From assembly GCF_017745275.1 (NCBI RefSeq), contig NZ_JAGHZS010000005.1, forward strand, positions 62,001 through 126,000: 64,000 bases of DNA, in the 5' to 3' direction. Each line of letters starts with the position of its first letter. Within the stretch, counting starts at the first letter, position 1. Shown in pieces: positions 17,858 to 27,402 of this stretch. The stretch comes from Chitinophaga sp. GTDB lineage: Bacteria > Bacteroidota > Bacteroidia > Chitinophagales > Chitinophagaceae. The notes under the pieces are model-generated. The model was given only the letters and a program-made list of their open reading frames with translations. It was not told where the DNA came from and made no database searches. A program made the position numbers and the translations under genes.

Positions 17858-18018
17858 AAAGCAAACACACCCGGAAAGCCTTAAAAATCAGGTAGTTCCG
17901 GTATTAAAAGCCCCCTTAGTGTAACTTTTACACCATTATTCCTGCCTTTTACCCATATTAATTTGGTTTTTAGCAATATTTTTTCCAACTTGTTCGGAGG
18001 TCAAATCAATTTACCAGT

Positions 18019-18594
18019 ATGCACAGAAGAGACGCAATAAGGAATGTGGCGATTTTGTTAGGCACCGCCATTTCCGCTTCCACGTTATCAGCTTTAGAAA
18101 GCTGCACAGGCTCCGCACCGAAAAACTATGATTTGCAAAAGCCGGAAACCAAAACGTTACTGGCGGAAATCGCGGACACCATCATCCCCCGAACCGATAC
18201 GCCCGGCGCTAAAGACGCCAAAGTAGAGGAATTCATCATTGTAATGATGAATGACTGCTATAAAAAAGAAGACCAAAAGGTATTCCTGGACGGCCTGTCG
18301 AAAATTGACGCCGCCAGCAAAAAAGAATTCAACAAAAGTTTCATGGAAATCACCCCTGAGCAACGTACCAAACTGCTCACGGCGATTGAGGAAGAACGCG
18401 TGAACTATAACAAGCGTAAAGACAAAAAAGAAGGAGATCCTACCCATTACTTCCAGTACCTGAAAGAATTAACCCTCCTGGGCTATTTCACCTCAGAGCC
18501 AGGCGCTACCAAAGCCCTGCGCTATGTACCTATTCCAGGGAAATACGAAGGCTGCATTCCTTACACCAAAGGAGAAAAAGCCTGGGCGGTATAA
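18019..18594 (+). CDS. gluconate 2-dehydrogenase subunit 3 family protein (small subunit)
   Basis: 191 residues. The N terminus has a twin-arginine-like start (RR at 3-4, then a hydrophobic run AILLGTAISASTL) and a possible lipobox LESC (Cys29). The rest (ADTIIPRTDTPGAKDAKVEEFI, LTLLGYFTSEPGATKAL) is the gluconate 2-dehydrogenase subunit 3 fold. This subunit carries the Tat signal for itself and for the signal-less flavoprotein subunit encoded next, which folds in the cytoplasm and is exported by piggy-back. The gap to the first GMC gene is 32 bases. Likely part of a periplasmic sugar or alcohol dehydrogenase complex. Confidence 0.9.
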   Translation: MHRRDAIRNVAILLGTAISASTLSALESCTGSAPKNYDLQKPETKTLLAEIADTIIPRTDTPGAKDAKVEEFIIVMMNDCYKKEDQKVFLDGLSKIDAASKKEFNKSFMEITPEQRTKLLTAIEEERVNYNKRKDKKEGDPTHYFQYLKELTLLGYFTSEPGATKALRYVPIPGKYEGCIPYTKGEKAWAV

Positions 18595-18626
18595 CACCTC
18601 TTTTTTAAGCTTAAATCTGATCTTAC

Positions 18627-20324
18627 ATGAACCTGAATATAAAAGCACAGGAAGAGCACACCTATGATGCCATTGTGATTGGCTCAGGTGTGAGTGGAGG
18701 ATGGGCAGCAAAAGAGCTGACCGAAAAAGGACTTAAAGTATTAATGCTCGATCGTGGTAAACCGCTGGAGCACGTGAAAGACTATGATACGGCCACCAAA
18801 GATCCATGGCAATTCAAACACCGCGGCCGTATCACGGTAGATCAGCGCGAAACACATCCCAAGCTGAGCCGCGACTACCCTTATTCTGAACACAACGAGA
18901 AATTCTGGATCAACGATTCAGAAAGTCCATACAACGAAGTAAAACGTTTCGACTGGTATCGTCCGGACATCGTGGGTGGTAAATCCATTATGTGGGGACG
19001 TCAGTCGTACCGCCTCAGCGATATCGATTTTGAAGCCAACCTGAAAGATGGTATTGCTGTTGACTGGCCTATCCGCTACAAGGACATCGCTCCCTGGTAC
19101 GACTATGTAGAGAAATTTGCCGGTATCAGTGGTACCCGCGAAGGCCTGCCACAGCTCCCTGATGGCCAGTTTATGCCCGCCATGGAAATGAACTGTGTAG
19201 AGAAGGACCTCAAGAAATCAGTAGAAGATAAATTCAAAGGCCGTATCATCACCATGGGCCGTGTGGCTAACATCACACAGCCATTACCAGGTCGTGAAAA
19301 ATGCCAGTATCGCAACCTTTGCAGCCGCGGATGTCCGTTTGGTGCCTACTTCAGTACCCAATCGTCTACACTGCCTGCTGCCAGAGCTACCGGCAACCTC
19401 ACGCTGCGCCCGGATTCCATCGTAAACTCCGTGATCTACGATGAGAAAGCCGGCAAAGCTACCGGCGTAAAAGTAATCGACAAACACACCAAACAAATGG
19501 TGGAATACTACGCTAAAATCATCTTCATCAATGGATCTACACTGGGTTCTACTTTTGTGATGATGAATTCTATCTCTTCCCGCTTCCCGAACGGACTGGG
19601 AAATGATAGCGGCGTACTCGGTAAATACCTGATGGATCACCACTTCCGCACCGGCGCCTCCGGCACCGCGGAGGGATACGATGACAAATATTATTTCGGT
19701 CGCCGTGCAAACGGTATCTATGTACCACGTTACCGCAACATTGGCAGCGACAAACGCGATTATATCCGCGGATTTGGCTACCAGGGTGGTGCCAGCCGAT
19801 CAGGATGGAGCCGTGGTATTGCCGAAATGGGTGTAGGAAAAGACTTCAAGGAAATGCTCACCGAGCCAGGTCAATGGAGCGTTGGTATGGGCGGTTTCGG
19901 TGAATGCTTACCTTATGAAGCCAACCAGGTAACGCTGGACAACTCCGTGAAAGATGCCTGGGGCCAACCGGTATTGAAGTTCGATGCAGAATTCAAAGAG
20001 AACGAAAAGAAAATGCGCGTAGACATGATGAATGATGCCGCAGAAATGCTGGAAGCAGCCGGATTGAAAAACGTAAAAACATACGACAACGGCTCTTATC
20101 CTGGTATGGCGATCCATGAAATGGGTACCGCACGTATGGGACGTGATCCGAAAACCTCTGTGCTCAACGGCTTCAACCAGATGCACGCAGTGAAAAACGT
20201 ATTCGTAACCGATGGTTCTTTCATGACTTCCGCTTCCTGCGTAAATCCTTCCCTCACGTATATGGCTATGACAGCCCGTGCAGTGGATTACGCTGTAAAA
20301 GAATTAAAGAAAGGAAATATTTAA
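18627..20324 (+). CDS. GMC-family FAD dehydrogenase, first copy
   Basis: 565 residues with no signal peptide of its own. FAD-binding GSGVSGG lies at 19-25. Cys226, Cys232 and Cys236 in CQYRNLCSRGCPFGA match the iron-sulfur ligand cluster of FAD-dependent sugar dehydrogenases that pair with a subunit-3 protein. The C-terminal active-site region has HEMGTARMG and a closing CVNPSLTYMAMT. By analogy with glucoside 3-dehydrogenases and FAD glucose dehydrogenases it should oxidise a sugar ring hydroxyl in the periplasm; the substrate cannot be read from sequence. A near-twin follows. Confidence 0.93.
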   Translation: MNLNIKAQEEHTYDAIVIGSGVSGGWAAKELTEKGLKVLMLDRGKPLEHVKDYDTATKDPWQFKHRGRITVDQRETHPKLSRDYPYSEHNEKFWINDSESPYNEVKRFDWYRPDIVGGKSIMWGRQSYRLSDIDFEANLKDGIAVDWPIRYKDIAPWYDYVEKFAGISGTREGLPQLPDGQFMPAMEMNCVEKDLKKSVEDKFKGRIITMGRVANITQPLPGREKCQYRNLCSRGCPFGAYFSTQSSTLPAARATGNLTLRPDSIVNSVIYDEKAGKATGVKVIDKHTKQMVEYYAKIIFINGSTLGSTFVMMNSISSRFPNGLGNDSGVLGKYLMDHHFRTGASGTAEGYDDKYYFGRRANGIYVPRYRNIGSDKRDYIRGFGYQGGASRSGWSRGIAEMGVGKDFKEMLTEPGQWSVGMGGFGECLPYEANQVTLDNSVKDAWGQPVLKFDAEFKENEKKMRVDMMNDAAEMLEAAGLKNVKTYDNGSYPGMAIHEMGTARMGRDPKTSVLNGFNQMHAVKNVFVTDGSFMTSASCVNPSLTYMAMTARAVDYAVKELKKGNI

Positions 20325-20335
20325 CATGATAGTAC

Positions 20336-20387
20336 TTAGCGGTCAGGAGATGGCTTTTTGAGTAAAAAGTCATGCCCTGGCCGCTAA
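20336..20387 (+). promoter_or_regulatory. long hairpin between the two GMC genes
   Basis: A 24-bp imperfect stem (20336-20359 with 20364-20387), two G-U pairs and one two-base internal loop, closed by a four-base loop GAGT. It lies 12 bases after the first GMC stop and 23 before the second start. With no trailing U-run it may act as an mRNA stabiliser or partial terminator that sets the ratio of the two products. Confidence 0.55.
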
Positions 20388-20409
20388 ACACTTATAACAC
20401 CCTTGTAAC

Positions 20410-22107
20410 ATGAACCTGAATATAAAGGCGCAGAAAGAAAATACCTACGATGCTATTGTGGTAGGATCCGGTATCAGTGGCGGATGGGCGGCGAAAGAGC
20501 TGAGCGGAAAAGGATTGAAAACCCTGGTGCTGGAAAGAGGCCGCAATGTAGAGCATATCAAAGATTATACTACCGCGTTGAAAGCGCCCTGGGAATTCGC
20601 CCACCATCTCAATACTACCAGCGAGATGCGCGAAAACCATCCTATCCAGAGCCGCTGCTATGCTTTCGATGAAGCTACCCAACAGTTCTGGGTAAACGAT
20701 AAAGAGAATCCTTACAATGAAGTAAAGCCTTTCAACTGGTTGCGTGGCTATCATGTAGGTGGACGTTCGCTGATGTGGGGCCGCCAGGTATACCGCTGGA
20801 GTGACCTCGATTTTGAAGCCAACGCAAAAGACGGTCACGGTGTTGACTGGCCTATTCGTTATAAAGACATTGCGCCCTGGTATGAATATGTAGAAAGATA
20901 TATCGGCGTAAGTGGACAGGCAGAAGGGTTACCACAATTGCCCGACGGCGTTTTCCTGCCACCCATGGAAATGAATTGCCTGGAAAAACATGTGGCAGCA
21001 AGAGTAAAGGAAAAGTATAACGACCGTATCATCACCATTGGTCGTGCTGCACACCTGACCAAGGGATTGAATGGTCGTGGTCCTTGCCAATACCGTAGTC
21101 TTTGCGCCCGTGGTTGTCCGTTTACCGGCTACTTCAGCAGCAACGGCGTAACGTTGCCAGCTGCTGCCGCTACCGGCAATATGACGCTGCGCCCGGATTC
21201 TATCGTATTGGAGGTATTATACGACAAAGATAAAAGCAAAGCCACTGGTGTAAGAGTGATGGATTCCCACACCTTACAAACCGTAGAGTATTATGCAAAT
21301 ATCATCTTCCTGAATGCCTCTACACTGGGTACCGCCTGGATTATGATGAATTCTGTATCTGACCGTTTTCCGAATGGCTTTGGAAATGATAGCGGACAAT
21401 TGGGACATAACCTGATGGATCATCACTACGGCGTAGGCGCCGGTGGCGAATTTGAAGGTTTCGAAGATCAATACTACAGCAGTGGTCGCCGCCCTAATGG
21501 CATCTATATTCCACGTTTCCGTAACACCAACGCACAAACGATGCGCACCGATTATGTACGTGGATTTGGCTACCAGGGTGGTGCAGGTCGTGGCAGGGGT
21601 ACCAGCGGGGATGGTATCGGTGTACAACTGAAAGCTGCGCAAACTGAACCTGGTAAATGGAGTATGGGAATTGGCTCATGGGGCGAACATCTGCCTTATT
21701 TTGAAAATAAGGTGACCATGAACAAAGAGAAGAAAGATAAGTATGGATTGCCAACATTAGACATCGACTGCGAGTTTAAGGAGAATGAAATGGCCATGCG
21801 TAAAGACATGAAAGCAAGTGCCATTGAAATGCTGGAAGCTGCAGGATTGAAAAATGTGGGCGGTTACGATGGCGCACCACCTCCGGGACACTGCATTCAC
21901 GAAATGGGAACTGCCCGTATGGGTAAGGATCCTAAAACATCCGTGCTGAATGGTTTTAACCAGGTACACGCGGCAAAGAATGTATTTGTATCTGATGGCG
22001 CCTGCATGACTTCCTCTTCCTGCGTGAATCCTTCTATCACCTATATGGCGCTTACCGCCAGGGCATGTGATCATGCCGTTAATGAACTAAAGAAAGGGAA
22101 TATTTAG
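20410..22107 (+). CDS. GMC-family FAD dehydrogenase, second copy
   Basis: 565 residues, the same length as the first copy and starting with the same eight residues MNLNIKAQ. FAD loop GSGISGG at 19-25, Cys226/Cys232/Cys236 in CQYRSLCARGCPFTG, and the HEMGTARMG and CVNPSITYMALT motifs are all conserved, so both copies should be active. Differences cluster around 60-90, 340-380 and the substrate side, which suggests different substrates. No second small-subunit gene accompanies it, so both flavoproteins probably share the one at 18019. Confidence 0.93.
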   Translation: MNLNIKAQKENTYDAIVVGSGISGGWAAKELSGKGLKTLVLERGRNVEHIKDYTTALKAPWEFAHHLNTTSEMRENHPIQSRCYAFDEATQQFWVNDKENPYNEVKPFNWLRGYHVGGRSLMWGRQVYRWSDLDFEANAKDGHGVDWPIRYKDIAPWYEYVERYIGVSGQAEGLPQLPDGVFLPPMEMNCLEKHVAARVKEKYNDRIITIGRAAHLTKGLNGRGPCQYRSLCARGCPFTGYFSSNGVTLPAAAATGNMTLRPDSIVLEVLYDKDKSKATGVRVMDSHTLQTVEYYANIIFLNASTLGTAWIMMNSVSDRFPNGFGNDSGQLGHNLMDHHYGVGAGGEFEGFEDQYYSSGRRPNGIYIPRFRNTNAQTMRTDYVRGFGYQGGAGRGRGTSGDGIGVQLKAAQTEPGKWSMGIGSWGEHLPYFENKVTMNKEKKDKYGLPTLDIDCEFKENEMAMRKDMKASAIEMLEAAGLKNVGGYDGAPPPGHCIHEMGTARMGKDPKTSVLNGFNQVHAAKNVFVSDGACMTSSSCVNPSITYMALTARACDHAVNELKKGNI

Positions 22108-22110
22108 AAG

Positions 22111-22249
22111 CAGAGAGCTGAAAGCTGAAAGCTTAAAGCCGAAAGCAAAAAGCAAAAAGCTATTAAAGCGGTTGATCATTGCGGATATTATTATTCGCTC
22201 CAATCAACCGCTTTAATAGCTTTTTGCTTTCAGCTTTTTGCTTTCTGCT
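22111..22249. repeat. heptad-repeat palindromic element, copy A
   Basis: The left arm is a run of 7-base units of the type AAAGCNN (AGAGCTG, AAAGCTG, AAAGCTT, AAAGCCG, AAAGCAA, AAAGCAA, AAAGCTA) leading to TTAAAGCGGTTGATC. The right arm is the complement, with fewer units in a different order. The exact inner stem is 23 bases (AAAAAGCTATTAAAGCGGTT GAT). The loop holds a smaller GCG/CGC stem. It sits between a GMC gene and the beta-galactosidase. Confidence 0.85.
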
Positions 22250-22296
22250 ATTTTTCGCGTATTTTGTACGCTTATCTGCAACATATTATTTGAACA

Positions 22297-24111
22297 ATGA
22301 AGAAAGTAATTTTAAGCGGTATGCTGGCGCTGTCTTGCTGGATGGGACAGGCTGTACAAGCACAAAGCAAACATTCCTTTGCCTTGAGTAAAACTGATTT
22401 TATGCTGGATGGTAAGCCATTCCAGGTGATTAGTGGTGAAATGCACCCGGCACGTATTCCCCATGAATACTGGCGTCACCGTATCCAGATGGCGAAAGCG
22501 ATGGGCTGTAATACAATTGCAGCTTATGTTTTCTGGAATTACCATGAGCCGGTGAAAGGGCAGTTTGATTTTAGCAGCGGCAATCACAATATTGCGGAAT
22601 TTATCAAAATAGCACAGGAAGAAGGAATGTGGGTATTGCTTCGCCCGGGTCCTTATGTATGCGCTGAATGGGAGTTCGGCGGACTGCCACCTTACCTGTT
22701 GCAAACACCGGACATCAAGGTACGTTGTATGGATCCACGCTATATTGCAGCAGTCCGTACATACGTAGACCGTTTGTCGGAAGAAATAAGGCCTTTACTG
22801 GTGACGAATGGCGGACCAGTAGTAATGGTGCAGATAGAAAATGAATACGGTAGTTATGGTAACGATAAAGATTATCTGAATACCTTGAAAGAAATGTGGG
22901 TGAAGAACGGTATCAATGTACCGTTTTACACAGCAGATGGTGCCACCGCTTATATGCTGGAAGCTGGTGGGGTAGAAGGAGCCGCCATAGGACTGGATTC
23001 CGGTGGTTCCGAAGCAGATTTTGCTGCAGCTAAAAAGCAAAACCCGAACGTTCCCGCCTTCAGCAGTGAATCGTATCCCGGTTGGTTAACCCATTGGGGC
23101 GAGCAGTGGCAACGTCCGGGCATAGAAGGAATTTCCAAAGAAGTGAAATTCCTCATGGATACAAAACGCTCTTTTAACTTGTACGTGATTCATGGTGGAA
23201 CCAATTTTGGTTATACTGCCGGCGCCAATTCCGGCGGTAAAGGCGGTTATGAACCCGATGTAACCAGCTACGATTATGATGCACCTATTAACGAACAAGG
23301 AGCCGCTACGCCGAAGTACCAGGCATTGCGTCAACTCTTAGGTACCTATCTCCCGAAGGGTAAAAAATTACCGGCTATCCCGGCACCCATTCCTACTATT
23401 ACCATTCCTGAATTCCAGCTTAGTGCATTTACTTCCGTATGGGATCATTTGCCAACAGCTACAAATACACCGCAGCCCAAGCCCTTTGAAGCTTTCGGAC
23501 AGGACTATGGCTTTATGTTGTACAAAACCACACTGATCGGGCATAAGAGCGGTAAATTGACCATTAAGGATTTGCACGATTATGCTACTATATTTATCAA
23601 TGGAAAATATGTAGGTAAACTGGATCGTCGTTTGGGAGAAAAAACCATTGATATTCCGGTAACCGATGTGCAAAACCCGGTGCTGGAAATCCTGGTGGAA
23701 GGTATGGGCCGTATTAATTTCGCAGATGCTATCATCGATCGCAAAGGGATTACGGATCGTGTAGTCCTCAACGGTATGACCCTGATGAACTGGGAAGTAT
23801 ACGGTTTACCAATGACAGAAAAATTTGTAGAAGGCCTGAGTGCTTCTGCTGTTAATACCACTAAGCCGGGACAGTTCTTTAAAGGTACTTTTAATGTCGA
23901 AAAAACGGGGGATACTTATATTGATATGTCTGCCTATAAAAAAGGCATTGTATGGGTAAATGGTCATAATCTGGGCCGTTTCTGGGAAATAGGACCACAG
24001 CAAAGACTGTACTGTCCAGCTCCATGGCTGAAGAAAGGTGCCAATGAAATCGTTGTATTCGATTTGCACCAGGAAACGGCAGCACCGGTGTCCGGAGCAG
24101 CAACGCTGTAA
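22297..24111 (+). CDS. beta-galactosidase, GH35
   Basis: 604 residues with a Sec signal peptide (cleaved near VQA, residue 22). It belongs to glycoside hydrolase family 35, a retaining beta-galactosidase. The predicted acid/base is Glu183 in QIENEYGSYG and the nucleophile Glu258 in SSESYPGWLTHWGE. The N-terminal DGKPFQVISGEMHPARIP and the FWNYHEP and RPGPYVCAEWEFGGLP blocks are typical. The C-terminal beta-sandwich domains are present (VWVNGHNLGRFWEIGPQ). It should work in the periplasm on galactosides. Palindromic repeat elements lie at both ends of the gene. Confidence 0.95.
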   Translation: MKKVILSGMLALSCWMGQAVQAQSKHSFALSKTDFMLDGKPFQVISGEMHPARIPHEYWRHRIQMAKAMGCNTIAAYVFWNYHEPVKGQFDFSSGNHNIAEFIKIAQEEGMWVLLRPGPYVCAEWEFGGLPPYLLQTPDIKVRCMDPRYIAAVRTYVDRLSEEIRPLLVTNGGPVVMVQIENEYGSYGNDKDYLNTLKEMWVKNGINVPFYTADGATAYMLEAGGVEGAAIGLDSGGSEADFAAAKKQNPNVPAFSSESYPGWLTHWGEQWQRPGIEGISKEVKFLMDTKRSFNLYVIHGGTNFGYTAGANSGGKGGYEPDVTSYDYDAPINEQGAATPKYQALRQLLGTYLPKGKKLPAIPAPIPTITIPEFQLSAFTSVWDHLPTATNTPQPKPFEAFGQDYGFMLYKTTLIGHKSGKLTIKDLHDYATIFINGKYVGKLDRRLGEKTIDIPVTDVQNPVLEILVEGMGRINFADAIIDRKGITDRVVLNGMTLMNWEVYGLPMTEKFVEGLSASAVNTTKPGQFFKGTFNVEKTGDTYIDMSAYKKGIVWVNGHNLGRFWEIGPQQRLYCPAPWLKKGANEIVVFDLHQETAAPVSGAATL

Positions 24112-24239
24112 AGCTGAAAGCATAAGGCACAAAGCAAAAAGCTATTGAGGCGATTGATCGAAGCGTAGGATTAAATATCCGCTCTGATCAATCGCCTCAA
24201 TAGCTTTTTGCTTTGTGCCTTATACTTTCAGCTTTTTTT
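24111..24239. repeat. heptad-repeat palindromic element, copy B
   Basis: Arms 24111-24159 and 24186-24234 match over 48 of 49 positions. Units read AAGCTG, AAAGCAT, AAGGCAC, AAAGCAA, AAAGCTA before TTGAGGCGATTGATC. The odd unit AAGGCAC is mirrored in the other arm. A T-run at 24233-24239 makes it a good terminator for the beta-galactosidase gene. Its 67-base core is identical to that of copy C. Confidence 0.9.
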
Positions 24240-24321
24240 CCCCTGTCTTGCTTTTAACAGCGAAAATTGGTAACTTAGAAAGACTGGTTTTTCATTTATT
24301 TACTGTCTTAAAAGGCTTGCC

Positions 24322-24765
24322 ATGGGAAAAGTACGTAATATCCTGCAGGTAAAGGGTCATGCAGTATACTCAATAAACCCGGACAACACCGTTTTTGAAG
24401 CGCTTGAAATGTTAGTAGATCATAACGTAGGCGCACTTACGGTAGTTGATAGTCAGGAGCAGTTCCTCGGTATCTTTTCAGAAAGGGATTACGCCCGCAG
24501 AGTCATACTAAAGGGACGAGCCTCCAAAGAAACACTGATCCGCGAAATCATGACGGAACACCCTATTACAGTAACGGAAGAAGATTCTATTGAAGACTGT
24601 ATGGCACTCATGACAGATAAAAGAATTCGTCACCTGCCTGTTGTAGATGCACAGAGCCGGTTAATAGGCCTGATATCCATTGGTGATGTGGTGAAGTTTA
24701 TTATAGATGATCAGCGCCATATCATTAATAGCCTGGAACATTATATTACAGGAACACATAGGTAA
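24322..24765 (+). CDS. CBS-domain-pair protein
   Basis: 147 residues made of two CBS motifs and little else: first at about 8-68 (YSINPDNTVFEALEMLVDHNVGALTV), second at about 75-138 (IMTEHPITVTEEDSIEDCMALM, RHLPVVD, GLISIGDVVKFII). Such pairs bind adenosine nucleotides and regulate a partner. No fused or neighbouring target identifies the partner here. It lies between two near-identical palindromic elements. Confidence 0.9.
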   Translation: MGKVRNILQVKGHAVYSINPDNTVFEALEMLVDHNVGALTVVDSQEQFLGIFSERDYARRVILKGRASKETLIREIMTEHPITVTEEDSIEDCMALMTDKRIRHLPVVDAQSRLIGLISIGDVVKFIIDDQRHIINSLEHYITGTHR

Positions 24766-24887
24766 AGCAGAAAGCAAAAAGCAAAAAGCAAAAAGCATAA
24801 AGCTATTGAGGCGATTGATCGAAGCGTAGGATTAAATATCCGCTCTGATCAATCGCCTCAATAGCTTTATGCTTTATGCTTTCTGCT
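24766..24887. repeat. heptad-repeat palindromic element, copy C
   Basis: Left arm 24766-24820 has five AAAGCNN units (AA, AA, AA, AT, TA), and the right arm 24847-24887 only three (AT, AT, TA). Both end in TTGAGGCGATTGATC and its complement. The core (24802-24868) is base-for-base identical to copy B. It lies between two converging genes and could stop transcription from both sides. Confidence 0.9.
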
Positions 24888-24893
24888 AAGAAA

Positions 24894-27338
24894 TCATCCC
24901 GCTCTGTTTTGCTCGTCCGTAGTACCTGTTTTCCTTTCTCTGGCAGCTTTAATACTCGCACTGCCAAATTTATAACTGAAGGTAAGATTCACCGTTCTGA
25001 ACTGCCAGGTATTGAAGATACTCATGTTGAGGTTGGCGAATTCTGCTGCACCACGATAGGCTTCATTACGAAGGATGTTATTGTAGCTTACTTTGACGGT
25101 AGCGTTTTTATTCAGGAACATCTTCTGTACGCCCAGGTTCAGGTTGTACTGGCTGTAGCCTCTGAAAATACCGAATACAAACGGAGAGTTGTAATATCCC
25201 ATTACTTCTACTTTTATATCATGTGGCAGCGTGATGGTATTGGTGCTGCTGATATAGTAGTTAAAATTATAACGGAAGTAAGGCGCATTGGTAGCAGGAT
25301 CTTCAAACTTATATTGGTTATAGGAAAGATCTACACTGTTATCACTGGTCCACCATTTGGTTACTTGTACCGGCAGTGTGAGTAGCAGGCTATAGATATC
25401 TGTTTTATCGTAGTTACGTTCTGTACTGATGGATGCCTTTGTACTGTCGTTTTGCGTAATAAACTCCTCCATCATATCCTTAATCCGTGAGTATCGCAGG
25501 GTAGCAATATACTTATCTTTAAATGTATAGGATAATTCAGCGATGTTACTGTATTGCGGCTTTAAGTAAGGGTTTCCCTGGAAATAGGTGTATTTGTCGA
25601 GATAGAACATAAAGGGATTTAATTGCCCATATTGCGGCCGCTCAATTCTGCGTGACATTGCCAGGCTGATCTTATTTTTATCATTTATTTTTTGTTCTAT
25701 GTTGAGGTTAGGGAAGTAGTCGGTATATGAACGTTTTACATACTTATCTACCGAAAACGAATGCCCGGTAGACTGGGTATTTTCTACTCTTAAACCCAGC
25801 TGCACTACTGTTTTATGTATTTGTTGTTTATAGTTGGCATAGGCTGCGTATACATTTTCCTGGTAGTTAAACCGATCGCTTCTGGAAGGTGCAGGAACGA
25901 AGATTCCTTTATACAAGGAGTCAAATTCCAGTGCGTTGGTGGTAGTGACAAAGCTGGTTTTAGCTCCTGCTTCCAGTTTGATGTCTTTATTGACAGGCCA
26001 GCTGAGGTCGGCCTTTAAACTTTTAATGATTACCTGGGTATTTCCCAATGTTTGAATGCTATTCGGATTTCTGTTTAATTTCGTGTGGCTGTCAAATACA
26101 CTGTCGTTCAACTGCATCCGGCGGTGGTTATTGAATTGGGCGTAGTCGGCATCAAAGCTGATTTCACGGCCGCCGGCGGTGTCAATAATGCCTTTGTAAT
26201 TAAGATTAACTGCAATGTTGTCGAATTTATTCTGGTTTACCGTAAGTGAATTCAACACAGAATCCGGCGGCAGATTAGGCCTGCCCAGGTGAGTCTGGCT
26301 ATAAATCTGGTTGTTGAATGCATTTTTAAAGCCATTGGCCAGCACGCCAATAGTGTGCTTCTCATTGATGAAGTAATCCATCCCGAGTTTGAGGTAGTTA
26401 TTTTTGAAGCGGTTACGCTGAAATACATCCTGTTGCATAAAAGTAGTGCTGCCGTCGTTTCCCGTTACGGAACGCTTATAATCGCGGGTTACCTGCCGGG
26501 GATAGTCGCCCTGGTCGAAGTTGCCGAAGATGTTGAATTTCTCTGTTCTCCAGTTAATATTGCCGGATAAGCCGTAGCGGCCATATCTTGATTGGGTAAG
26601 GGTGGCGCTGATATTACCGTTTATCCCGGTCATTTTCCCTTTTTTAGTTTTGATATTGATGATACCGCCGTTACCGGAGGCATCGTATTTGGCAGAAGGG
26701 CTGGTAAGGATTTCTATGGAAGCAATACTTTCCCCGGGAGTAGTTTTCAGGAGATTGGTTAACTGTTCACCGCTTAAATACGTCAGTTTACCATCGATCA
26801 TTACGGTAACACTTTGTCCCTTCAGGGTTACGTTTTCGTTGTTATCTACCTGTACACCGGGTGCTCTGCGCAATAAATCCAGGGCGGTGTTACCGGAGGC
26901 AGCCATGCTATTTTCAATATTCATCACGGTCTTGCCTGCGGAGCTTTCTATGTAAGGCTTCTGGGCTGTTACGTTGATGGCCTGCAGGTTTTTACCCAGC
27001 GGGGGTAATGCCATATTAGCCAGGTTGATCGTTTTATGGGTGGCATCTATCTGAAAGGCAGTACTGTAGGAGGTGGTATACCCCATTTGAGAGGCCTGTA
27101 CAAAGTAATGCCCGGCGGCAATTTTGTCGAATGCGCAGGTGCCGTTTTCGGCGGTCATTTCTCCTTTTACAAGGGCGGAGTCTTTTGCCTTCCGCAGCAT
27201 GACGCTGGTGAAGGGGAGGGGCTTGCCCGCATTATCTGTTACGGTAAGGGTAATTTTTCCTGTTGCGTTAGATTGTTGTGCAATAGCCGAATAGGCGCAG
27301 CAAAACAGCATTCCCAGGGCTACGATGATTGTTTTCAT
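24894..27338 (-). CDS. TonB-dependent receptor with outer-membrane barrel (family 3)
   Basis: 814 residues. A signal peptide ends near Ala20 (AYSAIAQ). Residues about 25-110 are a carboxypeptidase-regulatory-like beta domain, about 115-225 the plug (SSAGKTVMNIENSM, GNTALDLLRRAPGVQVD, GGIINIKTKKGK), and the rest a 20-odd-strand barrel (ENVYAAYANYKQ, LSYTFKDKY). This is the OMP_b-brl_3 type of receptor for TonB-driven uptake. The ligand is unknown. It is a single gene, and a small protein gene lies upstream on the same strand. Confidence 0.92.
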   Translation of the reverse strand: MKTIIVALGMLFCCAYSAIAQQSNATGKITLTVTDNAGKPLPFTSVMLRKAKDSALVKGEMTAENGTCAFDKIAAGHYFVQASQMGYTTSYSTAFQIDATHKTINLANMALPPLGKNLQAINVTAQKPYIESSAGKTVMNIENSMAASGNTALDLLRRAPGVQVDNNENVTLKGQSVTVMIDGKLTYLSGEQLTNLLKTTPGESIASIEILTSPSAKYDASGNGGIINIKTKKGKMTGINGNISATLTQSRYGRYGLSGNINWRTEKFNIFGNFDQGDYPRQVTRDYKRSVTGNDGSTTFMQQDVFQRNRFKNNYLKLGMDYFINEKHTIGVLANGFKNAFNNQIYSQTHLGRPNLPPDSVLNSLTVNQNKFDNIAVNLNYKGIIDTAGGREISFDADYAQFNNHRRMQLNDSVFDSHTKLNRNPNSIQTLGNTQVIIKSLKADLSWPVNKDIKLEAGAKTSFVTTTNALEFDSLYKGIFVPAPSRSDRFNYQENVYAAYANYKQQIHKTVVQLGLRVENTQSTGHSFSVDKYVKRSYTDYFPNLNIEQKINDKNKISLAMSRRIERPQYGQLNPFMFYLDKYTYFQGNPYLKPQYSNIAELSYTFKDKYIATLRYSRIKDMMEEFITQNDSTKASISTERNYDKTDIYSLLLTLPVQVTKWWTSDNSVDLSYNQYKFEDPATNAPYFRYNFNYYISSTNTITLPHDIKVEVMGYYNSPFVFGIFRGYSQYNLNLGVQKMFLNKNATVKVSYNNILRNEAYRGAAEFANLNMSIFNTWQFRTVNLTFSYKFGSASIKAARERKTGTTDEQNRAG

Positions 27339-27402
27339 ACTATCGTTTCCGTTATATGTTTTCTCAAAAGCTAAACCAGTAAATAAGTAGGGGGCTTACG
27401 TT

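Noticed and set aside
18627..22107. One GMC gene as a pseudogene
   Set aside because: Both copies are full length with FAD, Cys and C-terminal motifs intact.
22111..24887. CRISPR array at the heptad-repeat elements
   Set aside because: The 7-base units are not separated by unique spacers and no cas genes occur; the arms are inverted repeats.
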